Shown here: piece after piece, positions 49,449 through 61,887 of the stretch
How the letters are laid out: every line of letters starts with the position of its first letter
Position numbering within the stretch: position 1 is the stretch's first letter
Assembly: GCA_034687125.1 (NCBI GenBank)
Contig: JAQGBZ010000092.1
Coordinates: 62,001-126,000 of the forward strand
Reading direction: 5' to 3'
Origin: Neelides folsomi
Taxonomy: Eukaryota; Arthropoda; Collembola; Neelipleona; Neelidae
DNA: 64,000 nucleotides
Notes under the pieces: generated by a model
Databases searched by the model: none
Seen by the model: only the letters and a program-made list of their open reading frames with translations
What the model was told of the DNA's origin: nothing
Position numbers and translations under genes: made by a program

Positions 49449-50510
49449 TTATTTGTTCGTGTTTTGAAGTTGTGCACTTGCTTCAATGAGCTCTTTAATA
49501 CTTTCCTCATCGTCAAACTCATCATCATCGAAATCAAAAGGTTCATCGGCCCTCACTTCATTATCAGCATAAGTGTAAGCGACGTATTCTTTTTTCTGTC
49601 TACTAGCCAGCAAATGATCCATGTCAGAATCTTCAAATCCCAATGGTTGAAGCCCCAAACCTCGTCTGTAGCCCGGTTCCAAATTGTAAGGACGTTCATA
49701 TGGAACCATGATCAATTCTGGATGTTTTTCTCGAATGAATTCCTTTGCAGCTTTGACGAAGACAGTCATGTGAACGGCCTTTTGAACCCAATATTTGCAC
49801 ATGTGGTTTAATAATTCCCCACGGATCCGAAGAACAAAATGATTTGGGCCAACGAAGGTTCCGAAAAGATCTTTTCCCTTTTCCCATGAAAATCCGGCTT
49901 CACTTGGAGTATTTTGTTGTTGGCGTTGAGGAGTTGGACGTTGAAGAAGAGCTGCTTTCAAAAGCTCTTCGAATCCAAATCGGCAAATCGAAACGGCCAG
50001 AATAGCTTCATTTTCACCTTTTTTACCCCAACGAGATGCGATGACTGCCGATGAGAAGGACTAAGAATTTAATTGATCATATTTTATATTTTACACTGTG
50101 GATTAACTAACATTTATTCAGTTGGAGGTTACAATGAGATTTTGTAAATCTTATATTCTAATAATGTTATATAATTAAATTTATTCACCGTTCTGAGCTC
50201 CCAACTTTTCCCAATTTTAAAATGATTGCTTTTGAGAAATCCTGGCTGATAAGATTGGGCAAAATGAGCGACGTTTGCACGGCAAAGAGTGTAGAGAACA
50301 ACTGTTTTTTCTTCATATGATGCCACTGTAAGATTTATAAGTTTTTATAAACTGATAAACTTTGTTTAAGAAATGAGCTCTTGATTTGATCAATACAATG
50401 TTAAAATATTATTAAGTAATGCGTTGATCACACTTACTGATATGATTTCCACAATCTGGTCTTTCTATGAGAGATTCCTCATATGAGGAAAACGCAAATG
50501 GCCACGTCAT
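49449..50510 (-). CDS. uncharacterised family member D (distantly DUF4291-like)
   Basis: Fourth paralogue. Three exons keep phase: 50510-50438, 50325-50189, 50060-49449, giving 273 residues. Conserved blocks are MTWPFAFSSYEESLIERP, GNHIMASYEEKTVVLYTLC, AHFAQSYQPGFLKSN, WELRTSFSSAV, RWGKKGENEAILAVSICRFG, FSWEKGKDLFGTFVGPNHFV, LLNHMCKYWVQKAVHM and VPYERPY. It has a Gln/Pro/Thr-rich insert (RPTPQRQQQ) and an acidic C-terminal extension (DFDDDEFDDEESIKELIE) that the others lack. The first intron splits the ATG codon before ASY exactly as in member A, strong evidence of common ancestry. The acidic tail contrasts with the basic tail of B and C, suggesting diverged partners. Function unknown. Confidence 0.85.
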
Positions 50511-51280
50511 GTTTAAAATATAAAATAATCCCCTTTTAATAAAATATAATGTTTATATATATAATATTATTAAATTATTAACTTCCTAAATAAATAATAA
50601 TATTAAATTATTAACTTCCTAAAATAAATAATATTTGAGTGTATAAACTTAATTTAATTGTAAAAAGATAAATTAAATCAACTTTTAAATGGTTCGGAAT
50701 TGGAGGAAATGCCTGAAGGAAATCTTAAAGAGAATTGAGTTTGTAAAGAAGCAAACTTTCCTTTTTATACCAACTTGAATACTTTTCTTGGCAATTAATT
50801 GATTTCTAGGAACCTTTCTTTCCTAATCTTTGGAGGTTATCGCAAAAATTTATATTTCATCTCATCAAACAAATACCTTAAATACCATTCATTCTCTATG
50901 AATTTTAATAAATAACATACAAAATTTTTCTAGTATAATTAAACGTTTAATAATTTAATACAGAAAAAAATTCACTAACCGGAATATATAAATCTGGAAA
51001 ATGTATTTTATACTATAAATTCTAAATTCTAAATAATAAATCTTATTTATATAATTTAATAAATTAGCACCATCAACAACTAGTGCCAATAAAACATAAA
51101 CATATTAATAATTTTTAAAACTAAAAGTGTGTTTATTTTGATTGGAATAAACATGAATATAATAAATAAATTCTGAATTAATATTAGTATTCGATTAGAT
51201 CTTAAAGGTCAACAGGTAACAATTGAACTTGTAAAAATAAGTCAAGGAGTTGAAAATAAAGAGTTAAAAGTCAATGAGTC
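50511..51280. other. intergenic, no gene seen
   Basis: AT-rich. A near-direct repeat AAATAATAATATTAAATTATTAACTTCCTAAA-type phrase occurs twice at about 50560-50625. Nothing coding was recognised. Confidence 0.5.
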
Positions 51281-52469
51281 TTAAATGGCGAGATCTTTCT
51301 CCAGATTCTTTTTCATGGTAATGACATTCATGGAAGATGGAAGAATGATTTGGCCATTTGATTTTTCTTTCATCTGTAGACCTTTGTTTCCTTTCATGGC
51401 CAAATCCTTCAAATCTCGATTTTCTTCATTATACTCTCTCTCATCATTTTGGCCATTGATTTTGTCACTGATAATGGATGAATTTGTTGAATGAGGAATT
51501 GAATTTTTCTTTAACTTCATTATTCCATTTTTAATTTTTGGCCTTTTCTTTGTTAATTTTGACTTTGGGGTTCTCTGCTTTGGGGATATTTTTTGTCTTA
51601 GGGCTTCCTTTACCTCTTCATAGTTGCACGAACTAAATGAGATGAATGCATTTGCTCTCAACTTAGGGTCACTAAAACATTAAAAACAATATAAGCTAAA
51701 GTTTTTCTATAATATTTAGTGGCGGTCTAAATTTAGAATAAAAGTTAATGGTGAAATACGCTATGATTTTCTGCAATGTCATTTCGCTCAAAATCTCTGG
51801 AGAATGTTTAATCATTGTTTCAACTTCGTTTTCATCCAAATTAACAACTTTGATTTCTTTCGCTTCCTTTTCTTCTTTTTCTTGGACATTCGGAGCTTTT
51901 TCTTCTTCCGCCGTGTTGTTGTTGTCGTCATCATTGAGAAGATTCCACCCTTCGGGAGAAATGATTTCAAAATCTTCATCCAAGGCTTTTTCAAAAATAA
52001 TAACATTTAGATAAAATGCCCAATGATGGATACTTATCTAGTGTATCATATAAAATTTAATATAAATAGGTGAATTACATTTAATGATTTTGAGTCCAAG
52101 TTGACGAACATCCTGATCGACTTTGTTAATTGCGCTTCCTTTCCTCCCGTATTTCGTAATCATCATATTTCGGAGTTTCTCAGCTCGGATATTTATTTCC
52201 TCGTAAATGATTTCTGCCGTTTTGTACATTTTTTTGATCGTTGAGATTTGATTAACACAGGCCTCGCAGAAATGGTTTAACAAAACGGCATTTTCTAAAT
52301 AACTTGGAACAGAGAAAAGATTAATGAAATAATCTCCTACTTTTTCCGAAGATTGGTGAATAGGAAGATTAAAGACTTTTTTGTCCACACGGACAGTGAA
52401 CTTTGTCAGACCGCTCGCCACAATATTCTCTCCGTGTTTTAAACAAAATAGGCAAGTATTGAAAGTCAT
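51281..52469 (-). CDS. ZAD-like zinc-binding N-terminus protein, paralogue 1
   Basis: Three exons keep phase: 52469-52079, 51985-51760, 51671-51281, giving 335 residues. The N-terminal ~75 residues have CLFC (Cys 6, 9) and CEAC (Cys 68, 71), a pairing like the ZAD domain of arthropod zinc-finger proteins (protein-protein contact, dimerisation). No C2H2 fingers follow. Instead there is an acidic middle (DEDFEIISPEGW, NTAEEEKAPNVQEKEEKEA), then a shared C-terminal block DPKLRANAFISFSSCNYEEV and a Lys-rich tail (KLTKKRPKIKNGIMKLKK) suggesting nuclear or nucleic-acid association. The gene at 58585-60267 is its paralogue, with the same start (MT-Y/F-N), CxxC pairs, IIK-x-L-D/E junction and DPKL block. 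Exact function is not recognised. Confidence 0.78.
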
Positions 52470-54192
52470 TTCGAATAAATTAATTAAGCTTATCGTTCTT
52501 TTTAAGTTTAAATTCAGTACAAAATTTAAAAGCGCAAAAAAATTCAGGATGTAACAGGCCGTGACTTTTCCTATGAATTCCTTTTTAACGATATTTAGTC
52601 AACTTAAACATATGGAAGGCGTTATTTAGAATTAACTAAATCGCTCTTACACACTAAATACCAATAAACTAAAACACGTAATTTAATCATAAGTAAACGT
52701 TTGACCTTAAACAACCTTTGTATTTGTAATTAATATCTTATAAATAAATCAGGCTTAACCTAACCTAACCAAGCCTAGTTAAATTATCATTTATTAAATT
52801 ATTAAAAAATTTTGTAATATTTTCAATATTTTCTACAAGAATTTATTAAGAATTTTCATTAACGCTAGATTATTTCATAGTTATTATAATTAATTCAAAC
52901 AAAGTGAAAATATAAATCAAACGTTGTAATTAACCTTTGCTTGAGATATATGATGAGTGATGAGCTTTCTCACTCACATTCAGAAAGCTAATTCAAGACT
53001 CTTCAAGTTTGGTTTAATTAACAATATAAAATTAACATACAATTATTCTTAGTACATTTAAATTGTGGTTGTTTTTAATGTGCCGTGCGAATCATTAAAT
53101 GACATTTGAATTGTTTGTGTAATGAGCAAGGCCCTCTTCTCCTACGAAAACTCTGTCAAGTGAAGGTGAAGGATGAAGTGAATGGGAGAAAATCAGGGAA
53201 GTAAATGAAGAGTAGGACGAGGTCGGCGAGTTGAATTTTTTATTGACCATTCCCTTACACAAAATTCACACCAACTTTGTACAAATGAAATTGAACTCTT
53301 TATATTAAACATGCAACTTTAATTAAGCTAAATGCTATTTCATAATACATGTATATAGTATGCCTAGGACATATTATTTCATGTTAATAAAATAGTAATT
53401 TAATCTAGTTAATCATATTTTAGCATTTAACATTCAATGTGATTTTTGAACTCCATAACTTGTCTCATATTTTTAATTTAAATTAAAACATAATTTGTAC
53501 GATAAAGGACGAAATGTTTATAAATCAATGAAGTTTTAGCATTTAATCTAGGATATCATAATTAAAGTGATTTTGGCATCACTGCACATTATCAATTAAT
53601 CATTAAAAATAAATAATATTTATTAAATAATACATTGTTAGGTATTATATACCTAACAATGTAATTTTCAAAATATTTCATGTGCTTATATTATAATTTT
53701 ATAACGATTCCAATATCAATGTATTAAGTATTATCATATAGTAATTCATGTTTACAAAAAGGAAATAATAAAATCCTTCATGTACAAATGCCATAATGTC
53801 AACACACTCTTCAATCACTGTTGGAAGTTAATGTTTATTATTGTGAGCAGTATGTTAGAATGTGTAATTAGGTTAAAGTAATACATAGTCGAGTATAGTT
53901 AAATGTTAAAATTATAATAATATTCACATCCAGTATAATTATAGCACTTATATATCATGTAAATTTACTCGAGTACATAATATAATACATACATAGTTGC
54001 ATGCAACAGGTTGTGCTAAAATTGACAATAACATTATAGTTGGTAAAAAGGGGGAATTAATTCGCGTTGTCCGCAAAGAGTTCCCAATGCCTTTGTGAAG
54101 GAAGGAGTGATGAGCGTGAAGTGAGTGAGTGAGTGAGGAACCTCGTGGAAAGTTGTCAGTCTGCTAGCGGCCGTCCCAGAGGAATCCTCATC
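52470..54192. other. upstream region of divergent genes, no gene seen
   Basis: About 1.7 kb between the ZAD-like gene (-) and the SLC5 symporter (+). It is AT-rich, with a short CTTAACCTAACCTAACC tract near 52752. A GTGA tandem (about 54112-54138) lies just upstream of the symporter start, in its presumed 5' UTR. An inverted pair TAATACATTGTTAGGTATTA / TATACCTAACAATGTAAT is near 53630-53662. Confidence 0.5.
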
Positions 54193-57100
54193 ATGGACGA
54201 AGTGGGCAATTACTTCGGGATCATTGATTACGTCGTTCTCGGAGGCACTTTGATCATTTCACTCCTCATTGGACTCTTCTTTGCAGCATGTGAGAAACAA
54301 GACAATGAAGCTCTTTTGGTCGGTGGTCGGTCAATGGGCACTTGGTCTGTGGCGACGTCACTGATGGTCACTTTCTTCTCGGCTATTGCCATACTTGGTA
54401 AGATTGGAAATCTACAAGATTGGAACAAACAAAAGAAAAAGGCACAACTGTATAATAAAAATATTCATAAATTTTTTAAATTTTAATTGTTCTTCGGCGC
54501 AGGATATCCCGCAGAGATTTATGCTCATGGAATTCAAATCATTTTGTTTACTACTATTGGAAGTATTGGGGTAGCATGTTCGGCATTGGTTTTCGTACCT
54601 TATTTTTACAATATGAAGCTCACTTCTATTTATGAAGTAATGATATTATTAATTTTAATATTTGTGTGGAATATTATAATATGATTACATAAAATAATAG
54701 TTTGCTTTTATATGAATTTTTGAGTATTTAGAGGTTCGTTTTGAGTCGTTGTTGGTTCGCCAAATTTCCTCCTTCATCTTCATTGTGAAGATTTTGTGTA
54801 TCAGTGGGATTGTTTTGTTTGCTCCGTCCATCGCCCTTGAAACATTCCTTGGATTCCCAGTTTGGCTTTCCATTTTAGCTATTGGACTCTGTGGAACGTT
54901 GTACACCTCAGTTGTAAGGAAAATGTTCATTTAATTCACAATTCCCAAAGACAATTCTCCTGGGATATTCATTATGAAATTTTAATGTTCTGGATTCTGG
55001 ATTTGATTGCAGGGAGGACTCAAAGCAGGTTTGTTCGGACTTTTTTTAATTGTTTTTTTCATAATGATATATCATTAATTATTGTCTTATTGTAATAGTT
55101 GATTTATATTTCCTTCACGCACTGACTCTTCATTAAAATACATAAATACCTATGTGGTAATTGTAATTTAGATAAGTGCAGGGCCTATTTTTGGTCAGAT
55201 TAAACATTGCTAAATGCTTTAAATATGTTGTTTAAGTAGCTTAATAATATAATTAGCTTTTAGGTATACAGAGTACATATTTATATGTTGGTAATATGTA
55301 AAATATCATTTTTGTATTATTAGGATTTATTATGTAACAATTTACTTTGCAAAGAATTTCAATTAAACTATAAATATAGTCATTTATTATGTCATACAAT
55401 TGGAGTATTAAAAGTGTATTAAATGTTTGGTTGTTAATATTTGTTTTTTTAGTTGTATGGACGGATGTATTTCAATTTTTCATGATTGTCGGCGGAATGT
55501 TGACGATTGTCGTGAAAGGATTTTATTCGGCCGGCGGTGTTGTCCAATCATTCAAAATTGCTAACGAACACGGAAGGCTCAACGTGTTTGAGTGAGCTCA
55601 TTAATTCCCTTTATTACTATAAATGACAAAGCAAAAATATTTATCCCCTATATGAATTGCTTCAAATGGAGTGATATCATATAATATCATGTATTATATT
55701 ATGTATGTATTATTATTGTATAATTGATCCTTATCAAATTATCGTATGCATTTTACATACTGGCAATTGATACTTTCAATAGATGGTAAAGATAATTAAG
55801 TAAAGACTTAACCATTGTTCCCACGTTTCTTTTATTGGAACATTTATTATTACTTATTACCTGTTGGGCAATAGATTGTAAATGAATGGCAGGGGGTCTT
55901 ATTTTAATGAACTGTCAAATAATTTATTCTCTTCGCATCTCACAGTTTCACATTTGACCCGTTTATGAGACACAATTTCTACAATTTCCTGATTGGATGC
56001 AGCTTCTATGGATTTGTCCTAGGTGGAACTCACCAAGCTCAAGTTCAAAGATATTCGAGTCTCCCAAATGTCAAAGAAGCCATTAAGTAAATGTTTAATT
56101 AAATTAAATCAAAATTATTACAATTTAAATAATAGATCCGAATAAGTAAATACTTCTTGTATTGCATCTTAAACTTGTTAAACATACAAAAATATTCTTT
56201 AAGTATAATGTTTAACATTAACTAAAATTATAATTTTTCTAGAGCTGTTCTCATCAGCATCCCAATGAACTTTTTCGTCTTCTCATTAACGATGCTCGCA
56301 GGGATTTCTATTTTTGCAACATATGCTCATTGTGATCCAATTAAATTGGGAGAAATCAAGAAAGCGGATCAAATCATTCCATATTTTGTTGTAAATGAAT
56401 TGAGCTCCATTCCTGGAATGATGGGGTTGTTTACTTCTTGCATTTTTAGTGCAGTTTTGAGGTAAAACTTTTTCATTTTGGTATTATATGATATTTAGTT
56501 ACTGATATTTGATTTAATATTTATAAAGGTAAAATTGTTTAATGTTGATTATTTTAGCACGTTTTCATCAATTTTAAATTCACTAGTCGCAGTGACATGG
56601 AAAGATTTTTTCTCTCATGTTCCCTTTTTCGCAAAAAGAGGAGAAAAGACAAAAGCAAACATTTCAAAAATGATTGGTAAGTTTTTATAATTTTATATAA
56701 AAGCTATTTTGATAAATAATATATAGAGATTTTTCATTTAAAATGCAACTTTTTGCATAGGAATTTGTTATGGACTTATAAGCATCTCAATTGCATTCCT
56801 CGCCCAAAATTTGGGCCCAGTTTTAACTGCAACGTTGAAGGCAGCTGGAGCGGCTGCTGGACCACTTGGGTCAATTTTTATTATGGGATTATTTATGCCT
56901 TGTGTTAATAAAACTGTAAGGAAATCGCAAGCTTGTATATAAAAATTATCATTTTTAAATTGTCTATCTATGAAGTCTATAAAATCCTTTAATTTAATAA
57001 GGGAGCTGTAATGGGGATGCTCTGTGGGTTAATTTCAATGGCAGTCCTTGCTGGGAAATCTTTTTTTGTGAAAAAAATGAAACAAGGATTTTTACCAACT

Positions 57101-57640
57101 TTGATCGATCAATGTCCAAGAGATAATAATATTTCATTTTTTACCACCACACTACCTGAATCACTCAACGCCACTTTAGAAGGAGAAATAATGTAATTAA
57201 ATTATTTCTTAATTGTTTAGCTCTCTCACTGCTTCTAATGATAATAAATAATCATTTAATTATAATGGGTATTGTAATGCCTTTTGTTATCTTATTGGTT
57301 CAATTTTATTGATTTTTATTAGAGAATGGCCTGAGAAAATATTCCATGTTTCCTATCTCCTCTATCCTGCCATTGGGACGATTATTACGATTTTCTTTGG
57401 TCTCCTCTTCAGCTGCCTTTCTGGGGGTAAATTTTTCTAATTGTACCAAAAATAATATAAAGATGAAAAATGTGTCGTTATTATGTAATTTTGTTATTCT
57501 ATATAGGAGTTTGCAATCGAAAGAAAGTGAAAGAGGAACATTTGCATCATTGGATCAGAAGTGAAAAGGCTTCGTTTGAATATGATTTTGAGCGGAATAA
57601 CAATTTAAGAATGGTGAAGTTCTTCAAAGAAAGGGAATAA
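54193..57640 (+). CDS. Sodium:solute symporter of the SLC5 family (SLC5A8/SLC5A6-like)
   Basis: Plasma-membrane Na+-coupled transporter; vertebrate relatives carry monocarboxylates, biotin/pantothenate or iodide. Twelve exons keep phase: 54193-54397, 54503-54636, 54725-54913, 55013-55028, 55453-55591, 55946-56086, 56243-56461, 56558-56676, 56761-56915, 57002-57192, 57323-57426, 57507-57640, giving 581 residues. Family features are IDYVVLGGTLIISLLIGLFF, LLVGGRSMG, VTFFSAIAILGYPAEIYAHG, TSIYEYLEVRF, GGLKAVVWTDVFQFFMIVGG, FDPFMRHNFYNF, QVQRYSSLPNVKEAIK, IIPYFVVNELSSIPGMMGLF and ILNSLVAVTWKDF. Exon 4 is a 16-nt micro-exon (GGLKA); skipping it shifts the frame. An in-frame non-ATG extension upstream is not needed. 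The substrate cannot be assigned from sequence reading. Confidence 0.92.
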
Positions 57641-58310
57641 TTGTGATACTTTGTGATACAAAATTTTGATATTAAATTAATGAGTGCAGTATGATTGACG
57701 AATAATGAGATTTATTTTTAATAAAATCCAAAAAAATTACAGCGAGTTTAGTCTTTCAATTTTTAAATATCTCTCAATACTTGTTTGAAGTATTTAAAAT
57801 ATAGTAAAGTAATAAGTCTATTTTACTAATAGGCAACTTAATTGTAAGTATAACTGAAAATATCTTTACAGATAAATAAACAGGATTGTATAATTGACAA
57901 AAAGTAGTCAATTTCATTCACAGATTTACATAAAGTACAAAATGTATTAAAATCAGAAAATAATACATTTCGGCTCAATATTAACTAGAGAGCTGATATA
58001 ATATAGAAAAATACCAATATGGTATTTGAATACAATCAGAAATTACAATAAAACTATTGTCGAAAAAACTTAAACAATTTCTAAAACTTTGCTTATACAA
58101 ATAATTATACAATATTACATACTGATTAGATCTGTTATTCACATATAAATAAGTTTGTATTATTAATTAAAATGTGAATTTGTATTTGATAAGATCATTC
58201 TGGTTTACAGGTAACATGAACTTGTAAAAAATATGTGAAATGAAAGAGGGAATTAACTTTAAATAACGAGATCCTTCTCAAGAAATATTCATAATAACAC
58301 ATTCACCATA
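57641..58310. other. intergenic between convergent genes
   Basis: AT-rich 3' flanks of the symporter (+) and the second ZAD-like gene (-). Nothing was recognised before the MITE at 58311. Confidence 0.5.
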
Positions 58311-58486
58311 CTCTATTCCATTTGAGAAGATTATTGAGAATTGAATCATGTTACTTGACATGTCATTAGAAATTCAAATAAAGCAATATTATTTCCTGTA
58401 GAAATTATTTGCGGGTGACATGACATTCGATTGCCCGCTCAAGTAACATGATTCAATTCTCAATAAACTTCTCAAATGGAATAGAG
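58311..58486. mobile_element. Tc1/mariner-like MITE, copy 2
   Basis: A 176-bp element flanked by TA (58309-58310, 58487-58488), identical to 36756-36931 except for one T/A change in the right inverted repeat. It sits 98 bp beyond the stop codon of the ZAD-like gene, probably within or next to its 3' UTR. Confidence 0.9.
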
Positions 58487-58584
58487 TATAATCACTAAAG
58501 ATGAAATCATTAAAAATTGACAAGTTGATTTTCCTTCACCTGTAGACAATCGATCTCATTGTGGCCTAAACCCTCCAATTCTTC

Positions 58585-60267
58585 TTAGGAAAATAACGGT
58601 ATGGTCGAATGAATTCGAGTTTCCGCGAGTTTATTTATTCGGGGCTTTGAAAGTTTTGACTTTGTCACTTTCGTCCCAGGGATTTCTTTCTTTTCAGCCA
58701 TTTTTCCTTTTAAGGCTGCCATTATCGTTCCGTAATTGCATGGCTTCAATGAGACAAATGCTTTCATGCTTAATTTCGGATCACTAAAATAAAAAATTAT
58801 TATAATTCAAAATTGAACGATAATTTCAATGATTTGTCTGATTAATAAATAGTGAAAAATTAATTCTACGCACATCTTAATTTTCTTCAAAGTCTTAATG
58901 CTCAACGGTAAAGTTCTCTTAGGAGGAGAAACGATCTTTTCTGAGTCGCCTTCTAAAGTGATAACTTCAATTTCTTTAAGTTTTTCTTTGACTTTTGAAA
59001 TATTTTCGTCCACCACTTTGATAACGTTTGTGTCCCCAGAGAGAAGATTCTCTTTTTTTGGTTTCTCTCTTACTGGAATCTTTCCTTTATAAGTTTTCTT
59101 TTCTTTTTCCAGTGCTAAATTATAAAAAAACATTGTTTTAATTTATTAACTTGAAATTAACAAATATTAGAAAGGAAGTACTAAAAATAGTGATGAATGA
59201 AGTGATAAACATTTTGACAAATAACTAAATTGTAAAATTTAAGTAATTTACGTTTAATGATCTTGGTTTCGGGTTCACACTTGATCATTTTTGGTGGAAT
59301 CACTTGTTTAACGACAGCCTTCCTCTTTCTATCATTATCAACTTGCTTCTCTGCATTACTGTTCATTTTTTTAGCAATAAGTTCAGCCGCTTTGGCCAAT
59401 GTTGATGTTGATACAGTATTGTTTTCGCAACTTTTTATTTGGATTTTGGAATCGACTTTTGTGCCAATGAAATTGATGCACGTGAATTCTTGTTGGTGAG
59501 GAGTTCCTCCGGGATTCGGCTTTAAAATCATCAAACGGAGAATGTCTTTGTCAACGAATGTCATAACCCCAGTTGAATTCAATGTAGGCAATGAGAGTTC
59601 GCCACACAAAATCTCACCAATATCTAAAGAAAGATAAATAATAATTTTATAAAACATGTAAAATTAAATAATATTCAATATCTTAAAATATTATATCAAC
59701 CATTTAATTTCTTATATATACAAATAATTTTATAAGAAACATTATTGAAATTTTTAATTTTACCAATTAAAACGGCAAGTCGAATCGTCGCCAAATTGTC
59801 ATTTTCCTTCTTTGTCTCGTCAGAATGTATATAATCCATATCGCTTTGTGTGGCACTCCGAAGAATTTTGTGTTTCAATGCAGCAATTCGACTTTCATTT
59901 ATTTTCCTTAATTCCTTAGGAAGATACTGAAGAAAAGTGATACAGAATTGACAAAAATAACCATTTTCTACATAATGGAACAGTAAAGGTGACATGCCGA
60001 GGAACTTGGCCAGAGTTGAACCAACAGTATCACTTGTCTCAATTTTCCCTTTGGAAGTTTTCTTGACCCCTCGTGAAATGGCCCACCTACCACTCTTAAG
60101 CTCAACGGATTTATAACAAATTAAACAATTGTACCTGAAATGGATAAAAACACATTTTTAAATACATTCCAATACTTAACTTGCAGTTGGCACACTCCGC
60201 AATTAAATAATTTAGTTAATTTAAATGTGATAATATAATGATGCCCAATTTGTTTAAATTACGTCAT
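58585..60267 (-). CDS. ZAD-like zinc-binding N-terminus protein, paralogue 2
   Basis: Five exons keep phase: 60267-60263, 60134-59764, 59623-59252, 59114-58874, 58783-58585, giving 395 residues. The first coding exon contributes only ATG AC; joined to exon 2 it reads MTYNCLICYK, matching MTFNTCLFCLK of the gene at 51281-52469. Cys 5/8 and Cys 63/66 (FCQFC) form the ZAD-like pair. A middle region (GELSLPTLNSTGVMTFVDKD, CINFIGTKVDSKI) absent from the paralogue follows, then a Lys/Glu-rich part and the shared C-terminal block DPKLSMKAFVSLKPCNYGTI. A MITE lies just downstream. The relationship of the two genes is clear at both ends; the 5-nt exon is inferred from phase and homology. Confidence 0.72.
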
Positions 60268-61887
60268 TTTGAAGCAGGTTCAACAGAAATCCTTCGTAGT
60301 CCGCGGAAAAACGTGAGATCAACGAAAGTCAACTTGAGCTGAGGAGTTTCAAACATGATGTAAAAACAAATTCGTTTCAAAAGATATGAAATGAATAGTT
60401 GAATTCGTTTGGAGCGTGAGCGTATGCGTATTAATTAAAATCAACTTACATCATATTATCACCAATGTCAGGACACCGCCATGAGGCTTTTTGGAGTTAT
60501 AAATACTCGATGGGTAATTTCATATTTAATAAAGAAAGACACGTCTGAATTGGTCCGATATCGGATAATCTCTCTACCCGGTAGATTGTTAAAGAACAGG
60601 AGTGGAGGGAAAGAAAACAAAACGCTTTATGACTTTGACTTTATGTGAGGATCAATGAGACTTTTCGTTTTCTGTGCACATGTTAAGTTTGGATCTTCGG
60701 TTTTCCGCTCTCAATTCCTATCTTTTTCCTTTTGACAACAACGTTTCGCTCAATTCCCCCATTGAAGTTCGTACTCTTATCAATAAAATTATCAATGCTA
60801 TCATCACCATTATTTATGCATTATTTCAATATCATTTCATGATAATTATAAATAGTTAATAAGATTCTATTTATTAGTAGTAAGTATACAGTGAACTAAC
60901 ATTTGATTATATTTAATAACCTCCTTTAGCATATACCATATGCTTTTGAGAACATTATTTAATTTGAGCATAAGTATGTTACATATAATATTTTTTCAGA
61001 CATAAATACATACCTAGATTCAATAGATATACCTTAATTACCTAGATTAGACATAAAGATTCATTTTTAATTATCTTGCATGTGTTAATCATCTAACAAT
61101 TATATGAATTTTAGCCTTGTTATAATTATTATTAATAAATGATAAATATTAGAATAGCATTTGAAAATAAACGCATAATTTATATTATTTATCTTAACTC
61201 TTCAATCCGTATTTATTTGCATTTTTGAAAATAAGTCCTCTACAATACCTATTTCTTAAAAAGTAATACGTGTTTACAAATTTGAACCTGGTTTGGAACT
61301 TGTAATATACATAGAAGAAGATTTGAACGATCGTGAATTTGAAAACATGAAAACATTCAAATCGATTTTTTAATTGGGTGAGCATTGGGAGTTTGTGAGT
61401 CCTGCTCAAGGTGAAGTTAGATAAACATTCCTCAGGTAAACTCTCAAATTAGGGCAACCTTATCCAAATAAACAGATGTGGAAGAACATTAAAAAAGTTT
61501 CTAGTTCTTAAATCCTCTATATGACCTAACAATACGAGTATGAATTTGATGTAAATTCAAAAGAATATACACGTATGATGTACATAATAATACGAAATCC
61601 GTATTATAAATTAATACGGAAGTGGTTTACTAACATTAACAATAAGTAACTTTTATGTTTAATAATTTAATCATTAGAATTTATCGTGAAAACAAAAATC
61701 AAGAAAACTGAAATTTTTTCAGGTCATAAAAGATTTATGAAGTATGCAAGATGGTCGTATAGTTCCGTATCAAGATCCATGCATCTGAAAATAATTCACT
61801 TGATATAATTAAACCATTTTAAACGATCAGCTCGCTCTTACATTTAGTATTTGATCTATGAAATAATTTACAGGAATCCAAATGATT
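60268..61887. other. intergenic, no gene seen
   Basis: About 1.6 kb, AT-rich. It includes the 5' flank of ZAD-like paralogue 2. The 61-codon frame at 60674-60859 and the 71-codon minus frame at 61194-61409 are without motifs and not called. Confidence 0.45.
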
